Shown piece by piece: positions 25,352 through 33,930 of a DNA stretch of 64,000 nucleotides. This DNA comes from Bin87 sp964502995 (GTDB lineage: Bacteria; Chloroflexota; Dehalococcoidia; Lucifugimonadales; UBA3495): positions 18,301-82,300 of the forward strand of contig CAZCZB010000007.1 in NCBI GenBank assembly GCA_964502995.1, read 5' to 3'. Under the pieces are notes generated by a model. The model saw only the letters and a list, made by a program, of their open reading frames with translations, was not told where the DNA came from and did not search any database. The position numbers were made by a program, and so were the translations under genes. Numbering within the stretch: position 1 is the stretch's first letter; the number at the start of each line of letters is the position of its first letter.

Positions 25352-25379
25352 GCAGGGGCGAATAGTCGTCCGCCCCTGC
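25352..25379. repeat. GGGGCG-type palindrome between ahcY and metK
   Basis: GCAGGGGCG and CGCCCCTGC form a perfect 9-bp stem around a 10-nt loop in the ahcY-metK gap. No T-run follows on the transcribed strand, so it is not an obvious terminator; it could protect or process the mRNA. Confidence 0.6.
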
Positions 25380-25399
25380 TGACAGTTAGAGCGCAAGGA

Positions 25400-26671
25400 C
25401 TAGGTGCCTTCTTCCCAACTTTCGTTGTAGGCGGTCTGCTCGGCGGTCAGAGTGTCGATGCTGATTCCCATGGTTTCCAGCTTGAGACGACCGACCTCTG
25501 CGTCGATTTCGTGCGGAACCACGTGAACGCCGTTGGAGAGGTCCTTGTAACGCTGCACCAGGTATTCGGCGCTGAGGGCCTGGTTGGCGAAGCTCATGTC
25601 CATCACGGCTGACGGGTGGCCCTCTGCGGCGGCCAGGTTGATCAGGCGTCCCTCGCCCAGCAGGTAGAGCCGTCGGCCGTCGGCCATCTGGTACTCCTCG
25701 ACGAAGGGCCGGACTTCCCGGTGGCTGACCGACATGGCTTCCAGCGCGGGTATGTCGATCTCGACGTTGAAGTGGCCGCTGTTGGAGATGATCGCGCCGT
25801 CGGGCATGACTTCCAGGTGCTGCTGGCCGATGACGTGCCAGCCCCCGGACACGGTGATGAACACCTCGCCCTGCCTGGCGGCTTCCATGCCGGTCATTAC
25901 CTGGAACCCGTCCATCACGGCTTCCAGCGCACGCACGGGGTTGACCTCGGTGACGATGACGTGAGCGCCCATGCCCCGGGCCCGGGACGCGACGCCGCGG
26001 CCACACCAGCCGTAGCCTCCGACGACGACGCGGCGGCCGGCCCACAGGATGTTGGTGGCGCGGGTGATGCCGTCCAGCGTGCTCTGGCCGGTGCCGTAAC
26101 GGTTGTCGAAGAAGTGCTTGGTCTCGGCCTCGTTCACGGCGATGATCGGGTACTTGAGCTGACCATCGGCGGCCATGGCGGTGAGGCGCACGACGCCGGT
26201 GGTGGTCTCTTCGGTTCCGGCGATGACGTTGGAGAGCAGGTCGCTGCGCTCCTTGTGCAGGATGCCGACCAGGTCCGCGCCGTCGTCCATGGTGACGTTG
26301 GGCGCGTGGTCCAGAACCGCGTTGATGTGCTGGTAATACGTCTCGTTGTCCTCGCCCTTGATGGCATAGGTCGGGATGCCGTATTCCTGCACCAGCGCGG
26401 CAGCCGTCTCGTCCTGGGTGCTGAGCGGGTTGCTGGCGCACACGACCAGGTCGGCGCCGCCGGCCTTGAGGGCGATGGCCAGGTTGGCGGTTTCGGTGGT
26501 CACGTGCAGACACGCGGCCATCTTGATGCCGGCCAACGGCTGTTCCTTCTGGAACCGCTCGGTGATCATGTTGACGACGGGCATTTCCCGCCCGGCCCAG
26601 CGGATGCGATCAACGCCGGCCGCGGCAAGGGAAAGATCTTTAACGTCGCCTTTGGTTTTTTGTACAGTCAA
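25400..26671 (-). CDS. ahcY: Adenosylhomocysteinase
   Basis: The enzyme splits S-adenosylhomocysteine into adenosine and homocysteine and so relieves inhibition of methyltransferases. Substrate-domain blocks (AACLHVTTETANLAIALKAGG, ASNPLSTQDE) and the NAD-binding VVVGGYGWCGRGVA are intact, as is NRYGTGQS with the active-site region before it. The 423-residue length is normal for the short bacterial/archaeal form. The start is TTG at 26671, with GAGAGG 9 nt upstream. It is followed by metK in the same operon. Confidence 0.97.
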   Translation of the reverse strand: MTVQKTKGDVKDLSLAAAGVDRIRWAGREMPVVNMITERFQKEQPLAGIKMAACLHVTTETANLAIALKAGGADLVVCASNPLSTQDETAAALVQEYGIPTYAIKGEDNETYYQHINAVLDHAPNVTMDDGADLVGILHKERSDLLSNVIAGTEETTTGVVRLTAMAADGQLKYPIIAVNEAETKHFFDNRYGTGQSTLDGITRATNILWAGRRVVVGGYGWCGRGVASRARGMGAHVIVTEVNPVRALEAVMDGFQVMTGMEAARQGEVFITVSGGWHVIGQQHLEVMPDGAIISNSGHFNVEIDIPALEAMSVSHREVRPFVEEYQMADGRRLYLLGEGRLINLAAAEGHPSAVMDMSFANQALSAEYLVQRYKDLSNGVHVVPHEIDAEVGRLKLETMGISIDTLTAEQTAYNESWEEGT

Positions 26672-26813
26672 ATCGTTGTACCTCTCAGTTTTGAATTCGT
26701 TAGTGAGCCACCCGTGAGAAAGCGAGGATTTCCAACACTCTTTCGATGTAGGCGCCCCGGTTTTCTGTGTCCGTGAAGATGGCTGAGTTGAAATCGTACG
26801 GATACTCGGTCAG

Positions 26814-27173
26814 TTACGGGTCGTCCCCGTACGATGTGGGATTGCCGGCGGCAATCCAGGACGGCGTGCCGTCGTCCACGTTGAAAAGCAATTCGGAGTC
26901 GATCCCCAGGGCGGCGGCGTACTCGCAGGCAACACCGCTCCGGACGCCGGCGGCGCAGATGAAGAGCAGCTTTTTGCCGTCGGGCAGTTCGTCGGCCCGG
27001 TCCATGAACTCGTCGACGTTGATGTGGATGGCGCCGGTTGCGTGACCGGTAACCCACTCGTCGTCGCGGCGCACGTCAACTACAACGGTGCCTTCAGGGT
27101 CCGCGTTCAGGATTTCCAGCGCTTCGGGAGAATCGACGCGGTAGTAGGGTTCCCCCGGATTCTGTCGTGGCAT
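26814..27173 (-). CDS. Single-domain rhodanese
   Basis: Rhodaneses carry persulfide sulfur on an active-site cysteine. The 119-residue protein has VVVDVRRDDEWVTGHATGAIHI and the catalytic loop CAAGVRSG, where C is the expected persulfide cysteine. It has no signal peptide, so it should be cytoplasmic. It lies between mtnP and ahcY in the SAM-cycle operon, which hints at sulfur handling linked to methionine salvage, but its acceptor is unknown. The 142 bp downstream contain a coding-like stretch discussed in the findings. Confidence 0.88.
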   Translation of the reverse strand: MPRQNPGEPYYRVDSPEALEILNADPEGTVVVDVRRDDEWVTGHATGAIHINVDEFMDRADELPDGKKLLFICAAGVRSGVACEYAAALGIDSELLFNVDDGTPSWIAAGNPTSYGDDP

Positions 27174-27200
27174 TCAGTAACCTCCTTACTGTCAATCGCT

Positions 27201-27220
27201 ATTCCTGCAAAAGCAGGAAT
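27201..27220. repeat. Palindrome immediately downstream of mtnP
   Basis: ATTCCTGC-AAAA-GCAGGAAT is a perfect 8-bp inverted repeat ending exactly at the mtnP stop codon. It resembles the ATTCC...GGAAT intergenic palindromes common in many bacterial genomes. Confidence 0.55.
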
Positions 27221-28111
27221 CTAGGAGCCGGACGGTGGTTCAAGGTGTGCCCCGGCGATCGGCCGGAGCCGGCGGCGCACTTCGTTGGGTATCGTGCTTC
27301 GGTCAGTGATTATCGCGTTGGTGAGGGCAGTCTGGCACTCGCAGGGGCCAAGTGCCGCCAACTCCGGCATGATGTGTCGCAGGATGATGCGGCTATTCGC
27401 CACGTTTGCGATGAGATTCTCCACGACCATGTCAACGGTCACGGCGTCGTGGTCGGGGTGCCAGCAATCGTAGTCGGTGACCCACGCCATGGTGGCGTAA
27501 CAGATCTCCGCCTCGCGGGCCAGCTTGGCCTCCGGCAGCGCGGTCATGCCGATCAGGTCGCCGCCCCAGGCGCGGTACATTTCGGATTCGGCCTTGGTGG
27601 AAAATGCCGGCCCTTCCATCACCACCAGGGTCGCGCCCTCATGGGTCGGGATGCCCTGGCCCTTCGAGCCTTCGACCAGCACCTTGCTCATGGCCGGACA
27701 AAACGGCTCGGCAAATGAGATGTGGGCCACAACGCCGTCCTCGAAGAACGTGCTTTGGCGTATCGAGCGGGTCCGGTCGATTAGTTGGTCGGGCACCACC
27801 ATGTGCTGTGGTTCCAACCCGGCCTGCAGGCTGCCCACGGCGCTCACGGACACGATTTGCTTGACTCCCAGCGTTTTCAGCGCGTAGATGTTTGCCCTGA
27901 AGGGCAGTTCAGTTGGGCTGACCCGGTGGCCGCGACCATGACGGGGCAGGAACGCCACCGGCACGTCGAGCAATTCGCCCATCGTGATGATGTCGCTGGG
28001 TTTGCCGTAGGGCGTATCGACGTCCACCGCGGCGGTCTCGGCGAACCCCTGGATATCGTAGAGTCCGCTGCCGCCGATGATGGCAATTTCCGCTGTAGGG
28101 TTGTTGGGCAT
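27221..28111 (-). CDS. mtnP: 5'-methylthioadenosine phosphorylase
   Basis: MtnP phosphorylates the by-product methylthioadenosine to adenine and methylthioribose 1-phosphate, the substrate of MtnA. The 296 residues carry IIGGSGLYDIQGF, the phosphate-site LPRHGRGHRVSPTELPFRAN, the purine-site VMEGPAFSTKAESEMYRAWG and TDYDCWH. The Met-thio pocket residues are in the expected segments (IGMTALPEAKLAREAEICYA). The gene is followed in the operon by the rhodanese gene. Confidence 0.94.
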   Translation of the reverse strand: MPNNPTAEIAIIGGSGLYDIQGFAETAAVDVDTPYGKPSDIITMGELLDVPVAFLPRHGRGHRVSPTELPFRANIYALKTLGVKQIVSVSAVGSLQAGLEPQHMVVPDQLIDRTRSIRQSTFFEDGVVAHISFAEPFCPAMSKVLVEGSKGQGIPTHEGATLVVMEGPAFSTKAESEMYRAWGGDLIGMTALPEAKLAREAEICYATMAWVTDYDCWHPDHDAVTVDMVVENLIANVANSRIILRHIMPELAALGPCECQTALTNAIITDRSTIPNEVRRRLRPIAGAHLEPPSGS

Positions 28112-28156
28112 TGAAGTGTGAATCCTGTGTTTGGCTGCTGCAATCGCTGAGGCGCC

Positions 28157-28178
28157 GGGGCGAATGATGAATCGCCCC
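28157..28178. repeat. GGGGCG-type palindrome between the arylsulfotransferase-like gene and mtnP
   Basis: GGGGCGA and TCGCCCC form a 7-bp stem around an 8-nt loop. Its last base falls in the stop codon of the arylsulfotransferase-like gene. Confidence 0.55.
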
Positions 28179-29281
28179 TACGAGCGCTGCTGCAACTGAG
28201 GAACCTGCTCGGGCAGGTAGTGGGTGGAACGGAATACGCTGTTCACCTCGTACCCCTGCTCGTTGGGCGCAAAGTGTGGGTTGATGTATTCCCACACCAC
28301 GTCGCCCTCGGGTGTAACCTGGAAGATGCGTCCGAAGTGCCCCTCGGTAATCAGGGTGTTGCCGTTCGGTAACCGCCGCGCTCCGGAGATGTACGCGCTG
28401 AAAAAGTTGAATGGCGGGTTGTCCCGGTATTCCCACACAATCTCGTTTGTGGACGGGTCAACCTCTATCACCCGGGAAGCCGGCAACGGATTGTGGCGGC
28501 TGTGGGATCCGTTGTCGTAGATCAGCACGTTGCCGTTGTCCAGGAGGGACGGATCGTGTTGCTGGGCCAGAACGTCGTCGCCGATCTGCCAGGTGATCTC
28601 CCCGCTGGCCTTATCGATGATGCCCACGGTGGAGATGTTGCGGAAGCTGAACATCACCCGGTCATCAGGCAGCGGGACTACGGTATTGCCGTGGCTCCAC
28701 TCGTCGCGCAGGTCGTTGAACGTGATGATGTGGCGTTCCGGGTCCAGATGCTCCGCCGCGTGCCATTCCCAGATGCGGTTGCCGGCGGCGTCCACTTCGA
28801 CCAGAACGTCGGCGTACATGCCGCCTTCGTCAGTGCCTGGCTGCCCCCCGGAGATTCGGGCAGCGCGGGCGTCGTCCATGCGCTCAACGGTCATATACAG
28901 GCAGCCCCCGGACTCGGTGCGGCGGGCATCGTGGTGGTGGTGGGAATCCCGGTGTTCCCACACGATGTTGCCGTCCCAATCGACCTCAAGCATCGCCCCA
29001 CCCTTGAACCGCTTCATCGCCTCGAAAATGTCCCAGCCGCCATCGTCGCGGACCTTGCCGCCGTAGAACAGGTTGCCGTTGGGCAGCAAGTATCCGTAAA
29101 GACCCGGCGGATGGGGCATCTGCCATTGGTGGGCCACCTCGCCGTTGATGTCCAGAAGGTACACCTGCCCACTGCCGGAAAGCGGGGCGTACAGAGTGTA
29201 ACCAGGGCAGGCTCGCGACGGGTCGCAGGCGGTCAGACCGGTGCTGGCGATACGGCGGCGCGTCTGTGTGTCAATTTGCAT
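28178..29281 (-). CDS. Arylsulfotransferase-like beta-propeller protein
   Basis: The 367-residue product has repeated propeller blades of the type NGNTLITEGHFGRIFQVTPE and GDVVWEY, LEVDWDGNIVWEHRDSHHHH, and VIEVDPSTNEIVWEYRD. This is typical of the ASST/arylsulfotransferase families that move sulfate between phenols. The His-rich segment HRDSHHHHDARR and HGNTVVPLPDDRVMFSFRN could supply active-site histidines, but I cannot assign them. No signal peptide is seen, unlike periplasmic ASST of Enterobacteria. ATG 29281 (MQIDTQTRRR) is the likely start. It lies between mtnA and mtnP in a SAM-responsive operon, an unusual place. Confidence 0.7.
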   Translation of the reverse strand: MQIDTQTRRRIASTGLTACDPSRACPGYTLYAPLSGSGQVYLLDINGEVAHQWQMPHPPGLYGYLLPNGNLFYGGKVRDDGGWDIFEAMKRFKGGAMLEVDWDGNIVWEHRDSHHHHDARRTESGGCLYMTVERMDDARAARISGGQPGTDEGGMYADVLVEVDAAGNRIWEWHAAEHLDPERHIITFNDLRDEWSHGNTVVPLPDDRVMFSFRNISTVGIIDKASGEITWQIGDDVLAQQHDPSLLDNGNVLIYDNGSHSRHNPLPASRVIEVDPSTNEIVWEYRDNPPFNFFSAYISGARRLPNGNTLITEGHFGRIFQVTPEGDVVWEYINPHFAPNEQGYEVNSVFRSTHYLPEQVPQLQQRS

Positions 29282-29321
29282 GAGTGATCGACTCGAAAAG
29301 GGTTGTTGATTCCTTGAACTG

Positions 29322-30365
<1,044 letters not shown>

Positions 30366-30455
30366 GGCGCCAGTTACCCGGTGTGGCAATGGATACGCAG
30401 CAAGGTCGGGTGGTTCTGTTCAAACGGAGTCGCGCGAATCGCGGTATGAGAGGGC

Positions 30456-30487
30456 AAAAATAGAGGCTCACCCACGCGGGAGAGCCC
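30456..30487 (-). terminator. Riboswitch expression-platform terminator
   Basis: GGCTC-T-CCC-GCGT-GGG-T-GAGCC forms an interrupted 8-bp stem followed by TCTATTTTTG. The 3' strand of aptamer helix P1 (GATGAGGGAG) is complementary to CTCCC in the ascending arm, so an alternative antiterminator is possible when SAM is absent. Confidence 0.85.
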
Positions 30488-30501
30488 ATTTTTACAGTGC
30501 T

Positions 30502-30647
30502 CCCTCATCTTTCGTCGCGTCGGCGGCTGCATCGAATCATGCAGCACAGCGCCGGTAGACGCCGGATTTAGCACCTGATCCCACGGGGTGGGTGAGATTG
30601 GTTGCCAGGCTTCACAGGGCCGTTCCCTCCGCCTGTCTGGATAAGGG
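30502..30647 (-). promoter_or_regulatory. SAM-I (S-box) riboswitch aptamer
   Basis: Reading the minus strand, the conserved SAM-I core is present in order: P1 5' strand CCCTTATC, then GGCGGAGGGAACGGCCC, TGAAGCCTGGCAACC, CAGGTGCTAAATCC, and GAAAGATGAGGG ending in the P1 3' strand GATGAGGG. P1 pairs over 8 bp with one G-U. Helix P4 is unusually long (GCGTC/GACGC, GGCG/CGCC, GCTGCAT/ATGCAGC), which makes the aptamer about 146 nt. This class binds SAM and normally turns expression off. It fills most of the 395-bp gap between mtnA and the GNAT gene. Confidence 0.93.
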
Positions 30648-30681
30648 TTCCAGTAGCGTATCCTGTTGTTAATCGTTATCG

Positions 30682-30710
30682 ATTCTACTTGCAATGCCTG
30701 ATTTTGTCAA
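30682..30710 (-). promoter_or_regulatory. Promoter of the SAM-cycle operon
   Basis: TTGACA, a 17-bp spacer and TAGAAT, nearly consensus for the housekeeping sigma factor. The predicted start near 30675 is about 28 nt ahead of the riboswitch aptamer. Confidence 0.88.
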
Positions 30711-30760
30711 GTTGGCGACGATTATCAGGCAATGGACATAACGCATTTCACGCTTCCCGG

Positions 30761-31267
30761 CTACAAATCAAACGCATACAGATAGAGCGTGAGGCTGGTA
30801 TGCGGGAAGGCATGATCTTCGATCTCATGGTAACCCCGGCCGCGCAGGAAGGCGATTGCCCCGGGCATGTTGTTGTACGTCCATGCGATGGTGCGAGAGT
30901 AGCGCTCGTCGCGGCAGAACGATTCCGCGTGATCCAGGAGTTGTGACGCGATACCCGAGCGTCTGGCTTCCCGATGGACGGCCAGCCGGCGAATCTCCGC
31001 CTCCGCGTGGCTGCGCTGGTAGGCGCCGATACATCCGACGGTCTCGCCTTCCTGGTCCGCGACCCAGAAGTTGCTGCGGGGATGTTCCAGATAGCTGCGC
31101 TGTATGTCGGACAGGTCTCTGGTTAGCGCGGCGTTCACGTAGTCCGCAAAGTCCCGCCTCGCCTCGTCGTCGTGCAGGTAGCTCTGCAGGAAGTCGTCCT
31201 GGGCGTGGGAAAAGAGTTCCCGCACCGCTTCGTAGTCCCTGGAACGGTATTGTCGGATTGTGATCAT
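30761..31267 (-). CDS. GNAT-family N-acetyltransferase
   Basis: The 168-residue protein has the GNAT acetyl-CoA loop in IRRLAVHREARRSGIASQLLDHAE (Q/R-x-x-G-x-A type) and the C-terminal GAIAFLRGRGYHEIEDH strand-helix-strand. The substrate is unknown. Its ATG overlaps the ychF stop by one base (or GTG 31270 by four), so it is probably translated from the same message as ychF. Its coding region ends within 50 bp of the SAM-operon promoter. Confidence 0.85.
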   Translation of the reverse strand: MITIRQYRSRDYEAVRELFSHAQDDFLQSYLHDDEARRDFADYVNAALTRDLSDIQRSYLEHPRSNFWVADQEGETVGCIGAYQRSHAEAEIRRLAVHREARRSGIASQLLDHAESFCRDERYSRTIAWTYNNMPGAIAFLRGRGYHEIEDHAFPHTSLTLYLYAFDL

Positions 31268-32394
31268 CACGTGTTGATAAGGAAGTTGATGATGTCGCCG
31301 TCGCGCACCGGGTACGTTTTGCCCTCGGATCGCAACAGCCCTTCCTTTCTGCCCTGGGCCATGCTGCCGCAGGAGTTGAAATCGTCGTAGGCAATAACCT
31401 CGGCGCGAATGAACCCCCGGGTGAAATCGGTGTGAATCACGCCGGCGGCGTCAACGGCGGGCAGCCCCCCAGGAACGCTCCAGGCGCGCACCTCGTCATC
31501 CCCCACCGTCAGGAAAGAAACCAGGCCCAGAGTATCGTAGCTGGTCTGGATCACGCGGGAGGTCGCCGGATCTCCCAGTTCCAGGTCCGCGCGAAACTCG
31601 GAGGCTTCCTCGAAGTCCATCACGGCCAGTTCGGCCTCGATTCTTGCGCTGATGCTTACTTCGCCCACGCCGCGCGTGAGGTTGGCATCCAGGTTCATAT
31701 CCGCGATCTTGAGGTCGTCGCCTCCTTCGCTGATGTTGAACACGGCGATGATATTCTTGTCGGTGAGCAGTTGATAGTTGATCAGGAAGGCCCGTTCCGA
31801 ATCGGTGAGATCCTGCAATCTTACCGGCATGCCGTCTTCCAGCCCCGCCCTGGCTTTCTCGACCGCGTCCTTGTGGCGCATCAGCGTGGGCCGATCCGCC
31901 GGTTTGGTCTTGTTCATCTGGTCGGACATCCGTGTGGCGGCGCGCTCAAGGACCTCCAGGTCGGCAAAGGTCAGCTCGTTGAGCATGGTTTCCAGATCAC
32001 GGGCCGGGTCTATTTCGCCGGTGGGGTGGGCAACCGCGTCGTTTTCAAAGGCCCGCACCACCACCAGGAATGAAGTGGCGGATTGCAGTATGTTGCGGTA
32101 GCGACCGCTGATCCCCTGGCTTTTCGCCATCGACTCCGGGCCGGGCAGGTCGATGTAGCGGATTTCGGCGGGGACGACCTTTTTCGGGTTGTAAATCTCG
32201 GCCAGGGATTCCAGGCGCGGGTCCGGCACCTTGACGACTCCCATGTGCATTTCGGTGGCCGAGCCGGATGCTCCACTGGAATCGGATTTGCCCAGGGTCA
32301 GGGCGTCAAAAAGCGTACTCTTGCCGGACTGGGGCAAACCGATAATCACCGTGTCCATAATCCGCCGGGACTTGCAGACATGCGTGCCCGGCAT
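31267..32394 (-). CDS. ychF: YchF/OLA1-type P-loop NTPase, divergent P-loop
   Basis: YchF-family proteins are ribosome-associated ATP/GTPases of the OBG class. The product has 375 residues from ATG 32394, chosen because AGGAG is 6 nt upstream. The P-loop reads IIGLPQSGKSTLFDALT instead of the usual GLPNVGKST; IDLPGPESMAKSQG replaces the G3 region. The C-terminal TGS-like domain (IHTDFTRGFIRAEVIAYDDF and the last KTYPVRDGDIINFLIN) is standard. The NKxE-like G4 is replaced by a less obvious sequence around IIAVFNISEGG. Confidence 0.88.
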   Translation of the reverse strand: MPGTHVCKSRRIMDTVIIGLPQSGKSTLFDALTLGKSDSSGASGSATEMHMGVVKVPDPRLESLAEIYNPKKVVPAEIRYIDLPGPESMAKSQGISGRYRNILQSATSFLVVVRAFENDAVAHPTGEIDPARDLETMLNELTFADLEVLERAATRMSDQMNKTKPADRPTLMRHKDAVEKARAGLEDGMPVRLQDLTDSERAFLINYQLLTDKNIIAVFNISEGGDDLKIADMNLDANLTRGVGEVSISARIEAELAVMDFEEASEFRADLELGDPATSRVIQTSYDTLGLVSFLTVGDDEVRAWSVPGGLPAVDAAGVIHTDFTRGFIRAEVIAYDDFNSCGSMAQGRKEGLLRSEGKTYPVRDGDIINFLINT

Positions 32395-32553
32395 ACGACT
32401 CCTTGTTGCAGAGATTGCCGTCTCTTTCAAATGCCAACCGCCTTTCCCGAGCGGTCATTCAGACTCCCATCGGGCCGCAGGCGGTTGAGGAAGGAAAGGA
32501 TTCAAGAGCGGCGCATATATTGTACTACACCGCTCCTTCCGGTTCGCGGTTGG

Positions 32554-33729
32554 TTAGCCGGTTGCCAGGACCACCGTGCCGGTCGAAGAGAGCGACCCGC
32601 CGGTGCCGTTGATCATGCTGGTGGCAGCGGGTTGATCCGACGAACCCTTGCGGTACACCTGCCGTTCGCCGCATTCTCCCCTCAGTTGGCGCACCGACTC
32701 AACCAGCAGGAAACTGCCGTACATGCCGGGGTGGGAGTACGAAAGCCCGCCACCGTTGGTGTTCAGCGCGAATTCTCCGCCCGGCGCGGTGCGTTGGTCC
32801 GCCACGAAGTCGGGACCCTCTCCGCGACCGCAGAATCCCAAACCCTCCAACGTCACCAGCGTGGTGTACGTGAACGAGTCATAGATCATCGTGTGATCGA
32901 CGTCGGCATGGGTCAGGCCGGCGCGTTCCAGCGCCCTGGGGCCGGTTTCCCGCGACCAGGTTGAAGTGTGGTCCGGCATGAAACTGATCAGGTTGTGGTC
33001 GTGTCCCTCAGCGGCGCCCAGAACCCAGACCGGCTCTTTGCGGCAGCTGCGGGCCTTTTCGGCGGTGGTTACGATAATGGCCGCGCCCGAGTCGGTTACG
33101 AGACAGCAATCGAACAGGTGGAAGGGCCATGCCACCCAGCGCGAATTGTGGTAATCGTCGAATGACATGGGCGTTTCGTGCATATAGGCCATTGGGTTGA
33201 GGTTGGCCCATTTGCGGGTGGAAACCGCGATTTCGGCCAACGCCTGGCGAGTGCGATCTTCGCCGTACTCGTGCATGTAACGGGTGCAGGCCATGGCGTA
33301 GTTGATCGGCTGGCCGATCATGCCGTAGGGAGTTTCGTACTGGGCCACCGGCAGGTTGCGGTCCGGCGGGACCGGAACCCGGGTCGAACGCCCCGCCTGC
33401 CCATGGGTGATAAGTACGGTATCGCAGTAGCCGGCGCGGATGGCCGCGGCGGCATGGGCAACGTGAATGACAAAGGAAGAGCCGCCCACTGATGTGTTGT
33501 CGGTGAAGGACGGCTGCAGCCCGAAGTATTCGGCGGTGACCAGCGTGCTGAATCCGGCGGTCATCAGTCCGTTCACGTCGGACATTGACAGGCCCGCATC
33601 CTCCAACGCGTTAAACGCCGCTTCGGCATGGTGTTGCAACGAAGACTTGTCGGGCACAGTGCCCATCACGTCGGACTCGGCGACGCCCACGATGGCGATG
33701 TCGCGTTCACGTTGTGCAGTGCTGGCCAT
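32554..33729 (-). CDS. Thiolase-fold protein without the nucleophilic Cys (SCP2/Ltp-type)
   Basis: The 391 residues have the two-half thiolase fold, with IAIVGVAES at the N-terminus and NTNGGGLSYSHPGMYG near the C-terminus carrying the conserved His. Where a degradative or biosynthetic thiolase has its nucleophilic Cys, this protein reads TSVGGSS; the second catalytic Cys near the end is also missing (NGTGGSLSSTGTVVL). This points to the lipid-transfer/aldolase-type subgroup (Ltp-like), which normally pairs with a DUF35 OB-fold protein. No DUF35 gene is next to it. The exact reaction is unknown. Confidence 0.85.
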   Translation of the reverse strand: MASTAQRERDIAIVGVAESDVMGTVPDKSSLQHHAEAAFNALEDAGLSMSDVNGLMTAGFSTLVTAEYFGLQPSFTDNTSVGGSSFVIHVAHAAAAIRAGYCDTVLITHGQAGRSTRVPVPPDRNLPVAQYETPYGMIGQPINYAMACTRYMHEYGEDRTRQALAEIAVSTRKWANLNPMAYMHETPMSFDDYHNSRWVAWPFHLFDCCLVTDSGAAIIVTTAEKARSCRKEPVWVLGAAEGHDHNLISFMPDHTSTWSRETGPRALERAGLTHADVDHTMIYDSFTYTTLVTLEGLGFCGRGEGPDFVADQRTAPGGEFALNTNGGGLSYSHPGMYGSFLLVESVRQLRGECGERQVYRKGSSDQPAATSMINGTGGSLSSTGTVVLATG

Positions 33730-33774
33730 AGATACACTCCCGCAGGTTTCGTATTGCGATTATTCGGCCAGAGG

Positions 33775-33803
33775 ATGGTACAACATTACCCGGCCGTCGA
33801 CAA
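33775..33803 (-). promoter_or_regulatory. Candidate promoter of the thiolase-like gene
   Basis: TTGTCG, 17-bp spacer, TACCAT on the minus strand, about 45 bp before the ATG. On the other strand an extended -10 (TGC-TAGAAT, about 33883-33891) could serve the EVE gene. Confidence 0.4.
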
Positions 33804-33930
33804 TTGCCCGAGGCGCTGGCCGACCGCTCTTTCGGCCATCGGCGCGAGCACACGGCGAGTGCCGGCTCCAGGCCCTGTGCTAGAATGCGGCTACGCCAAT
33901 AGCCCGCGTTTGTGCTTGCAGGATACGCCT

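Noticed and set aside
25313..25399. Separate SAM riboswitch ahead of metK
   Set aside because: The gap is too short and holds only a GGGGCG palindrome; none of the SAM-I core blocks is present.
24167..26776. Long plus-strand open frames (365 and 386 codons) opposite metK and ahcY
   Set aside because: They mirror highly conserved genes, have Val/Gly/Asp-rich composition typical of antisense frames and no ribosome sites.
26814..26816. Possible second recoded stop at the end of the rhodanese gene
   Set aside because: The codon is TAA, which is not used for selenocysteine, and no family sequence requires the extension.
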